34,198 bases of DNA from Terriglobia bacterium (GCA_020073615.1 JAIQEX010000075.1:1-34198), one strand, 5' to 3'. Positions 15,827-23,565 are shown, numbered from the stretch's first letter. The notes: a model not told the origin generated them from the sequence alone. Numbers and translations are program-made.

Positions 15827-17244
15827 CAGCGCCGCCTCCACATTTCGCGGAAGCTCTTGGCGGGCGCGGGCGGCAGATCGCGCTGGCTCAGCCACGCCCG
15901 CACCGGCGGAATGTTCATGAGGCCGGGAACGCCGCGAATCCAGCCGCCCTCTTCGGAAGGCGCCATCGATGCCGCCGCGCGTCCCGCCAGCTCATATATC
16001 CGGGGATGCCGCATCAGCCAGGCGAAGGCGCGGAATGCCAGCTTTTCGAGCCGGTGCTGCTTCTCGCGCGCCTCGCTTTTCTTGACCTCCGAGCGCAGCT
16101 CCAGCAGGATCTTCGGAATATCGATCTTGACCGGACAGACCTCGGCACACGCGCCGCACAGGCTCGAGGCGAACGGCAGCGCGGGCTCGTGCGCCACACC
16201 CATGAATTGCGGCGTGAGGATGGCGCCGATAGGCCCCGAGTAGACCCATGGAAAACTATGGCCGCCGATTTTGCGGTACACCGGGCAGGCGTTCAAACAG
16301 GCGCCGCAGCGGATGCAGTACAGCGATTCGCGCTTGCCGCGGTCGGGTAGCAGGCGGGTGCGGCCATTATCGAGCAGCACCACGTGGAACTCTTCGGGCC
16401 CGTCGATCTCGCCCGTGCGCCGCGGGCCGCTGAGGAAAGACGTGTAGACCGAGAGCGGCTGCCCGGTGGCGCTACGCGCCAGCAGCTTGAGGAACGTGGC
16501 CAGGTCTTGCGCGCGCGGAATGACCTTCTCGATGCCTGCGATCACGATGTGGATGCGCGGCGCCGAAGTGGTTAGCCGGGCGTTGCCTTCGTTCTCCACA
16601 ATCACCACCGCGCCCGAATCGGCCACCAGAAAGTTGGCCCCGCTGATGCCGATATCGGCCGCCAGAAACTTCTGGCGCAGCACGGAGCGCGCGATGGCGG
16701 TCTGTTTCTCGATGACCACTTCGCGGGCAATGTGGAGACGGCGCGCGAACAGATCGGCCACGTCGTAGCGCGTCATGTGGAGCGCGGGCGCCACGATGTG
16801 ATACGGCCGCTCATGCGCCAGTTGCAGGATATACTCGCCCAGGTCCGTCTCCACCGATTCCAGGCCGTGGTGCTCCAGGCGTTCGTTGAGGTCCACCTCC
16901 TCGGTGGTCATGGATTTCGATTTGACGATGAGCCGCGCGCCGCGCTCCTTGGCGAGCGCCAGCACGAAATCGGCCACCTCCGTGCCGTCCTTGCAGTACG
17001 CCACCTTCCCGCCATGAGCCTCGACGTTGCGTTCGAACTCCTCCAGGTAGTGGTCCAGGTTCTCGATGGCGTGTTTCTTGATGGCATGGGCCTGCGCGCG
17101 GAGCTCCTGGTAATCGAGCAGGACATCGGGCGCCACCGTCTCCACGCGCTTCGCCTTCAGCCTCCCGGTGGCCGTGTAGATGGCCAGTTGCAGCTTGGCG
17201 TCGGCCAGGGTCTCGTGGATTTTGCGCTCGAACTCGGTGGACAT
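15826..17244 (-). CDS. lutB: Lactate utilisation protein B (iron-sulfur, LUD domain)
   Basis: 472 residues: an N-terminal LUD domain (about 60-295, with DIGISGANFLVADSGAVVIV and GPRRTGEIDGPEEFHVVLLD), then two ferredoxin-type 4Fe-4S motifs, CIRCGACLNACPVYRK (C310, C313, C316, C320) and CGACAEVCPVKIDIPK (C363, C366, C370), and a C-terminal helical tail. This is the normal architecture and length of LutB/YkgF. The start is at MSTEFERKIH (17244), five bases after the lutA stop codon. The frame stays open to 17460 but the extra residues overlap lutA. Central subunit of the L-lactate oxidation complex in the cytoplasm. Confidence 0.95.
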   Translation of the reverse strand: MSTEFERKIHETLADAKLQLAIYTATGRLKAKRVETVAPDVLLDYQELRAQAHAIKKHAIENLDHYLEEFERNVEAHGGKVAYCKDGTEVADFVLALAKERGARLIVKSKSMTTEEVDLNERLEHHGLESVETDLGEYILQLAHERPYHIVAPALHMTRYDVADLFARRLHIAREVVIEKQTAIARSVLRQKFLAADIGISGANFLVADSGAVVIVENEGNARLTTSAPRIHIVIAGIEKVIPRAQDLATFLKLLARSATGQPLSVYTSFLSGPRRTGEIDGPEEFHVVLLDNGRTRLLPDRGKRESLYCIRCGACLNACPVYRKIGGHSFPWVYSGPIGAILTPQFMGVAHEPALPFASSLCGACAEVCPVKIDIPKILLELRSEVKKSEAREKQHRLEKLAFRAFAWLMRHPRIYELAGRAAASMAPSEEGGWIRGVPGLMNIPPVRAWLSQRDLPPAPAKSFREMWRRR

Positions 17245-17249
17245 GGCGT

Positions 17250-17975
17250 TCAGCGGCTCGCCAGGACCTCCGCCAGGTGCATGGTGCGCACGCTCGCGCC
17301 GGCCCGCGAGAGCGCCCCCTGAAGCTGCATGAGACAACTGGCGTCGAGCGAGACCACGGTGCGCGCGCCGGTTCGCAGGATGGCTTCCATCCGCGTGCGG
17401 GCCATGGCGCCGGAGAGCTCGGCGAACTTCACCGCGAAGGTGCCTCCGAAGCCGCAGCACTCCGCGGCCGGCTCCATCTCGCGCAGTTCCAGGCCGCGCA
17501 CCTGCGCCAGGAGGCGCCGCGGGGCGTCCGCGATTCCCAGCTCGCGCAGCGCGTGGCAGCCGTCATGGAACGTCACCACGTCGTCCAGGCGGGCGCCGAC
17601 GTCTTCCACGCGCGCGACCTCGGTCAGGAAAGTCGCGAACTCCCAGATGCGCTTCTCCAGGGCATGGACGCGTTCGAGCGCCGCGGGGTCCTTATGGAAC
17701 AGCTCGGCGAAATGGCGGGTCACCATGGCGGTGCAAGAGCCCGAGGGAACCACGATGCACTCGCTGCGCTCGAAGGTATCGAGAAAATGGCGCGCCACCG
17801 CGCGCGCCTCGGCCCGGTAGCCGCTGTTGAAGGCCGGCTGACCGCAGCAGGTCTGATTCTCGGGAAAATCGAGCTGGTAGCCGAGGCGCTCCAGAACCGC
17901 GGCCATGGCCATCCCCACTTTGGGAAAAAGCTGGTCGACCAGGCAGGTGACGAAGAGCGAGACGCGCTTGCCCAT
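17250..17975 (-). CDS. lutA: Lactate utilisation protein A (CCG-domain Fe-S oxidoreductase)
   Basis: 241 residues with two cysteine-rich CCG domains, TCCGQPAFNSGY (C43, C44) and AECCGFGGTFAVKF (C173, C174), plus the additional conserved C11, C81 and C140. These bind the non-canonical iron-sulfur clusters seen in LutA/YkgE, GlpC and heterodisulfide reductase subunit B. First gene of the lutABC operon (gap of 5 bases to lutB). The start at 17975 (MGKRVSLFVTCLVDQ) is where the family begins; a longer frame from 18086 is not conserved. No Shine-Dalgarno sequence is evident, and a TACAAT hexamer ends only 10 bases upstream. Confidence 0.94.
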   Translation of the reverse strand: MGKRVSLFVTCLVDQLFPKVGMAMAAVLERLGYQLDFPENQTCCGQPAFNSGYRAEARAVARHFLDTFERSECIVVPSGSCTAMVTRHFAELFHKDPAALERVHALEKRIWEFATFLTEVARVEDVGARLDDVVTFHDGCHALRELGIADAPRRLLAQVRGLELREMEPAAECCGFGGTFAVKFAELSGAMARTRMEAILRTGARTVVSLDASCLMQLQGALSRAGASVRTMHLAEVLASR

Positions 17976-17985
17976 GCAGAGAGAG

Positions 17986-17991
17986 ATTGTA
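17986..17991 (-). promoter_or_regulatory. -10-like TACAAT before lutA
   Basis: TACAAT on the minus strand, 10 bases before the lutA start codon, with no clear -35 element. If used, the transcript would start almost at the ATG. No GntR/FadR-type operator typical of lactate operons was recognised. Confidence 0.35.
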
Positions 17992-18036
17992 CCAGTTCCG
18001 GCGAGGGCGGCACCGGCGGACCAAAATCCTGCCGCT

Positions 18037-18227
18037 TCATCCAAGCTGCAACTCAGCCACCCGGCGCACCCCGGGTATTTCGCCACTGGTCAGGTCGAGG
18101 AACAGATCTTTCAGGTTCGCCTGGAGATCCTCGATGCTCTCTCCCTGCGTCATGTAGTGCGGGATTCCTCGAAATACCCGAGCCACTGGTCCCCGTCCCG
18201 CCAGTAAACGTATCGCGCGGTGCCCAT
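18037..18227 (-). pseudogene. HicB-like (UPF0150) antitoxin gene with one-base deletion
   Basis: From the ATG at 18227 the protein reads MGTARYVYWRDGDQWLGYFE. The frame then breaks, and the next frame continues HYMTQGESIEDLQANLKDLF, LDLTSGEIPGVRRVAELQLG and stops at 18037-18039. Restoring one T in GGAA-TCCCG (about 18161-18166) gives GYFEEFPHYMTQG, exactly the HicB/UPF0150 consensus, in a 63-residue protein of normal length. So one base is missing, either by mutation or consensus error. No HicA-type partner is visible beside it. A TAGAAT hexamer lies 6 bases before the ATG. Confidence 0.8.
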
Positions 18228-18233
18228 CCTTTT

Positions 18234-18239
18234 ATTCTA
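18234..18239 (-). promoter_or_regulatory. -10-like TAGAAT before the HicB-like gene
   Basis: TAGAAT on the minus strand, separated from the ATG at 18227 by six bases (AAAAGG). That spacing would give a leaderless or nearly leaderless transcript. AAGG could also serve as a short Shine-Dalgarno sequence. Confidence 0.35.
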
Positions 18240-18261
18240 GTCAGTTCGAGCACGCTCGGCC

Positions 18262-19002
18262 CTACCGCCCCAGCGCCAGCCGGTCCGCCAGGATCGGCGG
18301 CAGGCCGGCCTCGCGGATCTTTCTTTGCGCCGCCTCCACGTCGTAGGCGGAGCGCTCGTAGGAAAGCTGGTGCCCCTCCGCATCGTAGAGCACATAAGCG
18401 GCGCGGGGGTCGCCGTCGCGCGGCTGGCCCACCGAGCCGGGGTTGATCAGGTAGGCACAGTCCGGATCGATCTCCATTCGCTCACCCGATGCGCGCGCGG
18501 AAATGCGTCCGATGGTTTCCACGCGCGAGTGATTCCAGATGAAGCCGCCCTGCACGTGCGTGTGGCCGAAAAAGGCGAGACGCGTCTCCATGTAGCCGAA
18601 AGCTTGCGCGGCTTCGTCGGCGGCGAGCACGTATTCGTCTTCGTCGAACGGGGAGCCGTGCAGCACCAGAAAACCGCCCACCGGGACGGGCCCTTGCGGG
18701 AGCCCGGTGGTGTACGAAGCGTTCTCCGGGGTAAGGTTCCGCTGGGTCCACAGCGCCGCGGCGCGCGCCACCGGGTTGAACCATTCCAGGTCGTCCTGTC
18801 CGGTGCAGGCCTTGTCGTGATTGCCCCGCACCACCACGCCGCAATGGGCGCGCACCCAATCCACCACGCGGTTGGGATCGGCGCCGTAGCCGACCAGGTC
18901 GCCGCAGCAGATGGCCTGATCCCAGCGGCCGGCGGTTTCGCGGACGACCGCCTCGAGAGCTTCCCAGTTGCCATGCAGATCGCTCAGGATGAGGTAACGC
19001 AC
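18262..19002 (-). CDS. Calcineurin-like metallophosphoesterase (YfcE/MJ0936-like)
   Basis: A 246-residue cytosolic phosphoesterase with every metal-binding motif of the family: SDLHGN (D8, H10), GDLVGYG (D35), GNHD (60-63), LHGSP (115) and GHTH (146-149). The family hydrolyses phosphodiesters or phosphomonoesters with two metal ions; the substrate is unknown. YINPGSVGQPRDGD near the C-terminus is typical of this subgroup. Last gene of an apparent operon rsmE, membrane metallophosphoesterase, this gene, with an 11-base gap after the preceding stop codon. Confidence 0.93.
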   Translation of the reverse strand: MRYLILSDLHGNWEALEAVVRETAGRWDQAICCGDLVGYGADPNRVVDWVRAHCGVVVRGNHDKACTGQDDLEWFNPVARAAALWTQRNLTPENASYTTGLPQGPVPVGGFLVLHGSPFDEDEYVLAADEAAQAFGYMETRLAFFGHTHVQGGFIWNHSRVETIGRISARASGERMEIDPDCAYLINPGSVGQPRDGDPRAAYVLYDAEGHQLSYERSAYDVEAAQRKIREAGLPPILADRLALGR

Positions 19003-19013
19003 GGGGACGCGGG

Positions 19014-20207
19014 TTATGCCTTTCTCAGTCGCAAGACGGAAATTTCCGGCGGCGCTCCGATGCGCGCCGGAATGCCGATGGTTCCAATGCCGCGCGTCAC
19101 GTACGCCGCCGACGCGCCCGCGCGGTACAGCCCGTAAACATACGGCGTGAGGGCGCGCGCCGGATTGATGGATTGCTCCAGGATCTCGACCTGCACCTGC
19201 CCGCCATGGGTGTGTCCCGCCAGGAGCAGATTATAGCCCTGGCGCGCGGCCACGGGAAACACGTCGGGATTGTGCGAGAGCAGAATGTTCAACGCACCGG
19301 GCGCCACCAGGCGTTCGGCGCCAGGCAGGTACCGGTCCCTGTGGAGCAGGCTTTGATAATCCACGCCGGCGAGGTTCACCAGGGCGCTGCCGAAGCGGAG
19401 CTGCCGCGCCTGGCCGCGCAGGAAGGGCATGCCCGCGCGCGCACACGCTGCCGCGGTGTAATCCTCGGCGCCGGCATAGCGCTCGTGATTGCCCATGCAA
19501 CCGAATGTGCCGGCGTCCGTCTTGAGGCGCGCGAGCTGGCGGATGCAGGCGTCGAGCGGATCGCCGGGAGAGGAGATGAGGTCTCCGGTCACCAGCGCGA
19601 GATGCGGGCGAGTCTCGAGGGCCGCATCGATCACGCGGGCGAACTCGGCCTCGCTGAGGAACGCGCTGAGGTGGATGTCGCTGAGGTGCAGCAGCCGGAG
19701 CCCTTCCAGGTCGCGCGGGAGGCCGGCGAGCGGCACGTCGATCTCGCGCACGCGGAAGCTGGCGCGTTCGACCAGCGCACCGTACCCCATCACGGCGAGC
19801 GGGCTGGCCACCAGTGCGTTGCCCACGGCGTTGAGCGCGCGTCTGCGGCCGGGGTCGAGCGGGGCGTCGAAACGCTGACGAACCGCCTGGAGTAGCGTGT
19901 ACAAAGTGAAAACGAGGGTAGCGGTGATGAGATAGAGGAGCGCCGCCGCGCTCATCACCCGGGCGAAGGGCCCGGCGACCACCGGCCGCCGCACCAGCAG
20001 CGCCACAAAGTCGAACGCGTACCCTTCGGCGAGCAGGATATCGAGAAGAAAAACCGCATAACGAGCGGCGGTGCGCGTGCGCCCCGAGAAACGCCGGCCG
20101 GCCAGGCGCAGCCACATCACGGTGATGCGCCACTGCACGAAAACAAAGATGACGAGTGCGACCAAATCCAACGACGGAATCAAGCGAGACCCTCGGCCAT
20201 CCTCCAT
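19014..20207 (-). CDS. Membrane-anchored metallophosphoesterase (YaeI/UPF0046-like)
   Basis: 397 residues. Three to four transmembrane segments occupy the N-terminal ~145 residues (about 12-32, 50-72, 86-108 and 128-147). They are followed by a calcineurin-like domain: HLSDIHLS (D177, H179), VTGDLIS, GNHE (239-242), SHNPD and GHTHGGQV (331-338). This layout matches YaeI/YkuE-type enzymes acting on membrane-associated or cell-envelope phosphoesters; the substrate is unproven. Two starts compete: ATG at 20207 and TTG at 20183. The TTG has a better ribosome site (GAGGG, six bases away), and a TACAAT hexamer overlaps the ATG, so the true protein may be 389 residues. It lies 65 bases after rsmE. 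Confidence 0.9.
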   Translation of the reverse strand: MEDGRGSRLIPSLDLVALVIFVFVQWRITVMWLRLAGRRFSGRTRTAARYAVFLLDILLAEGYAFDFVALLVRRPVVAGPFARVMSAAALLYLITATLVFTLYTLLQAVRQRFDAPLDPGRRRALNAVGNALVASPLAVMGYGALVERASFRVREIDVPLAGLPRDLEGLRLLHLSDIHLSAFLSEAEFARVIDAALETRPHLALVTGDLISSPGDPLDACIRQLARLKTDAGTFGCMGNHERYAGAEDYTAAACARAGMPFLRGQARQLRFGSALVNLAGVDYQSLLHRDRYLPGAERLVAPGALNILLSHNPDVFPVAARQGYNLLLAGHTHGGQVQVEILEQSINPARALTPYVYGLYRAGASAAYVTRGIGTIGIPARIGAPPEISVLRLRKA

Positions 20208-20222
20208 TGTAGTGGCATGGTG

Positions 20223-20244
20223 GGGCAGGCAGCGCCGCCTGCCC
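20223..20244. repeat. Hairpin GGGCAGGC / GCCTGCCC
   Basis: Eight-base perfect arms around AGCGCC, lying between rsmE and the downstream metallophosphoesterase gene. The TGGGGCAGGC...GCCTGCC form resembles short interspersed repeats I recall from Solibacter-type genomes, but this window has only one copy. It could attenuate or process the operon mRNA. Confidence 0.45.
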
Positions 20245-20272
20245 TTGCCCGAGGGCGTCGCCAATCCGAGCC

Positions 20273-20989
20273 TTACATCCAGGCGTTGACCAGGACCGCG
20301 ATGGCCGCGGCGGCGGCGGTCTCCACACGCAACACCAGCGGCCCGAGCGAGACGGGCTGCCAGCCGGCCGCCGCGGCCAGTTGCCGCTCCGCGTCTGTCC
20401 AGCCGCCTTCCGGTCCCACCAGCAGCGCAACGCGGTCGCCGGCAGCGCGGTTCGCAGGGAGCACGCGCAGCAAGGGAGGCGCGCCCGCCTCCTCCAGAAA
20501 GTAGCGATGCTCCGCCTCTTCGGTAACACTCTGTGCGAAAGCCACGGCAGGCGCAATCTCCGGTGCGCGCACGCGCCGCGCCTGCTGGCTGCTCTCGCGG
20601 GCAATCCGCGCCCAGCGCTCCGCCCGCTTGGCGGAGGCCTCGAGGAGGCCGCTCTCGCCGCGGGCTGTTGCGACCGGCACCAGCCGCTCCACGCCCAGTT
20701 CGGTAGCCTTTTCGATGGCCCACTCGAAGCGGTCGAATTTGATCAGGGCGGCGCAGAGCGTGATGCGGGGGGCCACGGCCGGCGTCTCGAGGGGCTCCAG
20801 CACGCGGAACACGACGCGATCCCCGCGCGCTTCCACGATCTCGGCGAGGTAAGCGGAGCGACTGTCGGAGATCTCGTAGCGCTGCCCCGCCGCGGCGCGG
20901 AGGACGCGCGCGAGATGGCGCGCATCCTCGCCGCGCAGTTCCGCCACGCCGCCGCGCACGGCATCCACGAAGAATCTTCGCCGGGCCAA
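20273..20989 (-). CDS. rsmE: 16S rRNA (uracil(1498)-N3)-methyltransferase
   Basis: A 238-residue SPOUT-class methyltransferase that methylates U1498 of 16S rRNA using S-adenosylmethionine. An N-terminal PUA-like domain (RRFFVDAVRGGVAELRGEDA) is followed by the SPOUT knot with LLVGPEGGWTDAE and SLGPLVLRVETAAAAAIAVL, the SAM-binding trefoil signature. The start codon is the TTG at 20989; no ATG lies in a sensible place and the RRFF motif follows at once. A TAGAAT hexamer is six bases upstream. A damaged second copy of its middle part lies at 21058-21213. First gene of the operon with the two metallophosphoesterases. Confidence 0.95.
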   Translation of the reverse strand: MARRRFFVDAVRGGVAELRGEDARHLARVLRAAAGQRYEISDSRSAYLAEIVEARGDRVVFRVLEPLETPAVAPRITLCAALIKFDRFEWAIEKATELGVERLVPVATARGESGLLEASAKRAERWARIARESSQQARRVRAPEIAPAVAFAQSVTEEAEHRYFLEEAGAPPLLRVLPANRAAGDRVALLVGPEGGWTDAERQLAAAAGWQPVSLGPLVLRVETAAAAAIAVLVNAWM

Positions 20990-20995
20990 GATACT

Positions 20996-21001
20996 ATTCT
21001 A
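20996..21001 (-). promoter_or_regulatory. -10-like TAGAAT before rsmE
   Basis: TAGAAT on the minus strand, six bases ahead of the TTG start codon. No Shine-Dalgarno sequence fits between them, so transcription would begin at or next to the start codon. Confidence 0.4.
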
Positions 21002-21057
21002 GGGCCGGCGCGGAGGTTCGCCTGCGCATCCATACCCACGTGCGCGAAGATGTCCTG

Positions 21058-21213
21058 GCGTTTCTGCGGCTTTCTCCAGCAGGATGAGAAGGCTGTCGGT
21101 GAAACCCACGGCGGGCGCGATCCCCGCAAGGCGCAGCACCGCGCCTGCTGGCTGCTCTCGCGCGCAATCCGCGCACAGCGTTCCGCTCGCTTGGCGGAGT
21201 CCTCCAACCTACC
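21058..21213 (-). pseudogene. Partial duplicate of rsmE
   Basis: The minus strand reads GRLEDSAKRAERCARIARES then SQQAR, against GLLEASAKRAERWARIARES and SQQAR in rsmE at about 20577-20648. After a frameshift the similarity continues with IAPAVGF against IAPAVAF. The fragment covers about 50 residues of the middle of RsmE, has no start, and is joined on its 5' side to unrelated sequence. It is a decayed segmental duplication (or a relic of a second rsmE allele) sitting just upstream of the working gene in the same orientation. Confidence 0.75.
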
Positions 21214-21214
21214 A

Positions 21215-21295
21215 ATGGACCCATTCAATAGAGCCGGTACAGGACTTCACCTCCAGGGTGATGTGGCCGTCCATCAAATCGGGAATGTTCGCCAT
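21215..21295 (-). pseudogene. 5' remnant of a MANIPDLMDGHITLEV-type gene
   Basis: From an ATG at 21295 the minus strand reads MANIPDLMDGHITLEVKSC. After a frameshift it continues LYRLY, stop, MGPLVG. I recall a widespread soil-bacterial family starting M-x-PDLLDGHVTLEVECLDRLYLNGY, which this matches if one or two bases are restored. The function of that family is not known to me. The remnant stops where the rsmE fragment begins, so the two were joined by a deletion or recombination. Confidence 0.5.
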
Positions 21296-21455
21296 GCCCG
21301 AGATTTACGGAATATCGAGGGCCCGGCGCTCGTCGGTTTGAGGTCGAAGAACTCTCACCAACTGCGACATCCGCGGGCACTGCCGTTGTTTTCGATCCAA
21401 CGGATTCCTCCGTGATACGCCGGTCACGTCACCCTGGCCTGTACTGTTGCTTGCT

Positions 21456-21686
21456 ATGAAGTTCCGAGTCGTTCTGGACCAGGCTCCCGCGACCGGCGGC
21501 TACCCGGCGGTGTGCCCCGAACTCCCCGGTTGCGCGTCTGCCGGCGAAACTGAGGAGGAAGCCCGCACAATCATCCGAGAAGCCATTGAACTCTACCTGG
21601 CACCGGGCGAGCTCGAACTGCCGGAGAACGCGAAGCTGGCCGGGGGGTTGGGTGATCGCGGCACTCCGCGGCTCACTCCTCGTTAG
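21456..21686 (+). CDS. HicB-family antitoxin (intact frame)
   Basis: 76 residues: MKFRVVLDQAPATGGYPAVC, then PELPGCASAGETEEEARTII and REAIELYL, the classic HicB/UPF0150 fold with its GGY and ELPGC motifs. HicB antitoxins neutralise HicA mRNA-cleaving toxins and repress their own promoter. The start is the ATG at 21456. The C-terminus is unusual: past ELPENAKLAGG the frame runs on into GTPRLTPR, which looks like the beginning of the neighbouring hicA, before a TAG at 21684. So the original hicB stop may have been lost and the antitoxin extended by about ten residues. Confidence 0.8.
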   Translation: MKFRVVLDQAPATGGYPAVCPELPGCASAGETEEEARTIIREAIELYLAPGELELPENAKLAGGLGDRGTPRLTPR

Positions 21687-21810
21687 GTGATCGGCATCCT
21701 GCGGCGTCACGGCTTTCTGCGGGTCAGACAGTCCGGGAGCCATCTAGAAGTGGCGGAATCCGGTTACCGCGAAGCAAAGTCATTGTAGCCCGTCATCGTG
21801 GCCGTATCGG
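21660..21810 (+). pseudogene. Decayed HicA toxin gene
   Basis: Downstream of and partly inside the end of hicB, pieces in different frames spell a HicA-like protein: PRLTPR, stop, VIGILRRHGFLRVRQSGSH, then KWRNPVTAKQ in another frame and KVIVARHRGRIG in the third. HicA proteins have REVIRxLxRxGF, xRQxGSH and a VPxH motif, so the order is right. The TAG at 21684-21686 stands where a GAG (Glu) is expected, and two frameshifts follow. The active-site histidine in GSH is still encoded but no continuous toxin can be made. Confidence 0.7.
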
Positions 21811-21857
21811 ACAGGGGGCCGGCCGCGGACCGGGGGTTCCGCCTCACGATTTGCCGA

Positions 21858-23528
21858 CTACGCCACGCTCATGCGGATCAATTGCTCGGCGTGTTTCAGC
21901 GCTTCCGGGGTGAGCGTCTGGCCGGAAAGCATGCGGCCGATTTCGCGCGTGCGCGCGGCCGCGTCCAGCTCTTCAATGCGCGCCACCGTGCGGCCCTGCG
22001 CTTCCTGTTTTTCCACGCGATAGTGATGGTCGGCGAAGGAGGCGATCTGCGGCAGATGCGTGACGCAGAGCACCTGGTTGGCCGCGGCGAGTTTCTTCAA
22101 GCGGCGTCCTACGCCCTCGGCCGCGGCGCCGCCCACGCCGGCATCCACTTCGTCGAACACCAGCGTGCGCACGGCGCCACTCTTGGGCGCCGCGAGACAC
22201 GTCTTGAGCGCGAGGGCGATGCGCGAGATTTCCCCACCCGAAGCCACTTTGTCCAGGGGCCTGGGCTCTTCGCCGGGATTGGCCGAGACCAGGAAGTCCA
22301 CGCGGTCGGCACCGTGGGCCGACCACGGCGCGGGCGCGATGGCCACGCGGAAAACCGTGCGCTCCATGGCCAACTGCGCCAGTTCCGCCTCCACGCGCTG
22401 TTCCAATTTGCGCGCCGCCGCGGTGCGCCGCGCGGTGAGCCCCGCCGCCAGCTCTTCGAACTCCGCGGAGAGCCGCTGCTGCTCCCGGCGCAGCTCCTCC
22501 ATGCGCTCGCCGGCATGCTCTACGGCGGCGATCTGGCGGCGCACCTCTTCGAGAAAACTCAGGATCTCCGCAATCGACCCGCCGTATTTCCGCTTGAGCC
22601 GGTCGATGGCGGCCATGCGGGTTTCGATCTCTTCCAAACGTCCCGGATTGGCTTCGAGGGCGGAGAGATAGTCGCGCAAGGCGTAAGAGACTTCCTGCAA
22701 GCCGATGCCGGCGGCGGTGAGAGGTTCGCGCAAGCCGGCGAGGGAGGAATCGATGCGGCACAATTCCTCGACACGCCTGGCCGCGGCGCGGGTGAGCGAG
22801 AACGCGGATTCGGGGGCGTCGTACACCGCGGCGTAAGCGGCGCCGGCCGTCTCCTGGAGCCGCTGCACGTTTTGCAGTACGCGGCGCTCGTTTTCGAGAG
22901 ACTCCTCCTCGTCGGCGGCCAGCGCGGCGCTCTCGATCTCTTTGCGCTGAAAGGACCACAGGTCCAGCAGCCGCAGCTTCTCCTGTTCGGTATGCTCCAG
23001 CGCTTCCCGCTCCGCCGCCGTGGCACGCCACCGCTCGAAAAGCGCGGCGGCGTTCTCGATGAGGCCGCGATCGCCGGCGAAAGCGTCGAGCATGTCGCGC
23101 TGCGCCTCCGGCGAAAACAGAAGCTGCTGGTCGTGCTGTCCGTGGATATCGGCGAGCGCGGGCGCCAGGTCGCGGAGCAGCGCCGCCGCTACCGGTCGGC
23201 TGCCCACGAAGGCGCGCGACTTGCCGCTGGCCAGGATTTCGCGCTCGATGAGCAGCTCGCCTTCCTCGATTTCCAGACCGGCCGGCTCCAGCAGGCGGCG
23301 AATAGCGGGGTGCTCGCGGACGTCGAAAATTCCGGCCACGCGCGCGCGCGTTTCGCCGGTGCGGATGGCATCGGCCGACGCGCGCCCGCCCAGCAACAGC
23401 CCGAGCGCGCCCACCACGATGGACTTGCCGCTGCCCGTCTCGCCCGTGAGCAGATTGAGCCCGGCATGAAAATGCACGCGCAGGCGCTCCACCACGGCGT
23501 AGTTTTCCACCACCAGCTCCAGCAGCAT
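21858..23528 (-). CDS. recN: DNA repair protein RecN
   Basis: A 556-residue SMC-like ATPase of double-strand-break repair. Walker A GETGSGKS (residues 29-36) is near the N-terminus, long coiled coils span about 150-370 (ELRREQQRLSAEFEELAAGL), the ABC signature reads VASGGEISRIALALK, and Walker B is LVFDEVDAGVGG, with the CVTHLPQIAS switch after it. The start at 23528 (MLLELVVENYAVVE) is where the family begins; the frame stays open upstream into the GH16 gene. A TATAAT hexamer ends ten bases before the ATG. No LexA-type box was recognised. It converges with the hicA remnant and is divergent from the GH16 gene by 37 bases. Confidence 0.96.
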   Translation of the reverse strand: MLLELVVENYAVVERLRVHFHAGLNLLTGETGSGKSIVVGALGLLLGGRASADAIRTGETRARVAGIFDVREHPAIRRLLEPAGLEIEEGELLIEREILASGKSRAFVGSRPVAAALLRDLAPALADIHGQHDQQLLFSPEAQRDMLDAFAGDRGLIENAAALFERWRATAAEREALEHTEQEKLRLLDLWSFQRKEIESAALAADEEESLENERRVLQNVQRLQETAGAAYAAVYDAPESAFSLTRAAARRVEELCRIDSSLAGLREPLTAAGIGLQEVSYALRDYLSALEANPGRLEEIETRMAAIDRLKRKYGGSIAEILSFLEEVRRQIAAVEHAGERMEELRREQQRLSAEFEELAAGLTARRTAAARKLEQRVEAELAQLAMERTVFRVAIAPAPWSAHGADRVDFLVSANPGEEPRPLDKVASGGEISRIALALKTCLAAPKSGAVRTLVFDEVDAGVGGAAAEGVGRRLKKLAAANQVLCVTHLPQIASFADHHYRVEKQEAQGRTVARIEELDAAARTREIGRMLSGQTLTPEALKHAEQLIRMSVA

Positions 23529-23538
23529 GCTCGTGCCG

Positions 23539-23544
23539 ATTATA
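23539..23544 (-). promoter_or_regulatory. recN: -10 TATAAT of recN
   Basis: A perfect TATAAT on the minus strand, with ten bases between it and the recN ATG. No consensus -35 at 16-18 bases. The predicted transcript would have a leader of only a few bases. Confidence 0.5.
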
Positions 23545-23551
23545 GCTTCGT

Positions 23552-23557
23552 TACACT
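23552..23557 (+). promoter_or_regulatory. -10-like TACACT before the GH16 gene
   Basis: TACACT on the plus strand, eight bases before the GH16 ATG at 23566, within the 37-bp gap shared with recN. An AAGG that could serve as a Shine-Dalgarno sequence is only two bases from the ATG, so leaderless expression is possible here too. Confidence 0.3.
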
Positions 23558-23565
23558 CGAAGGTG

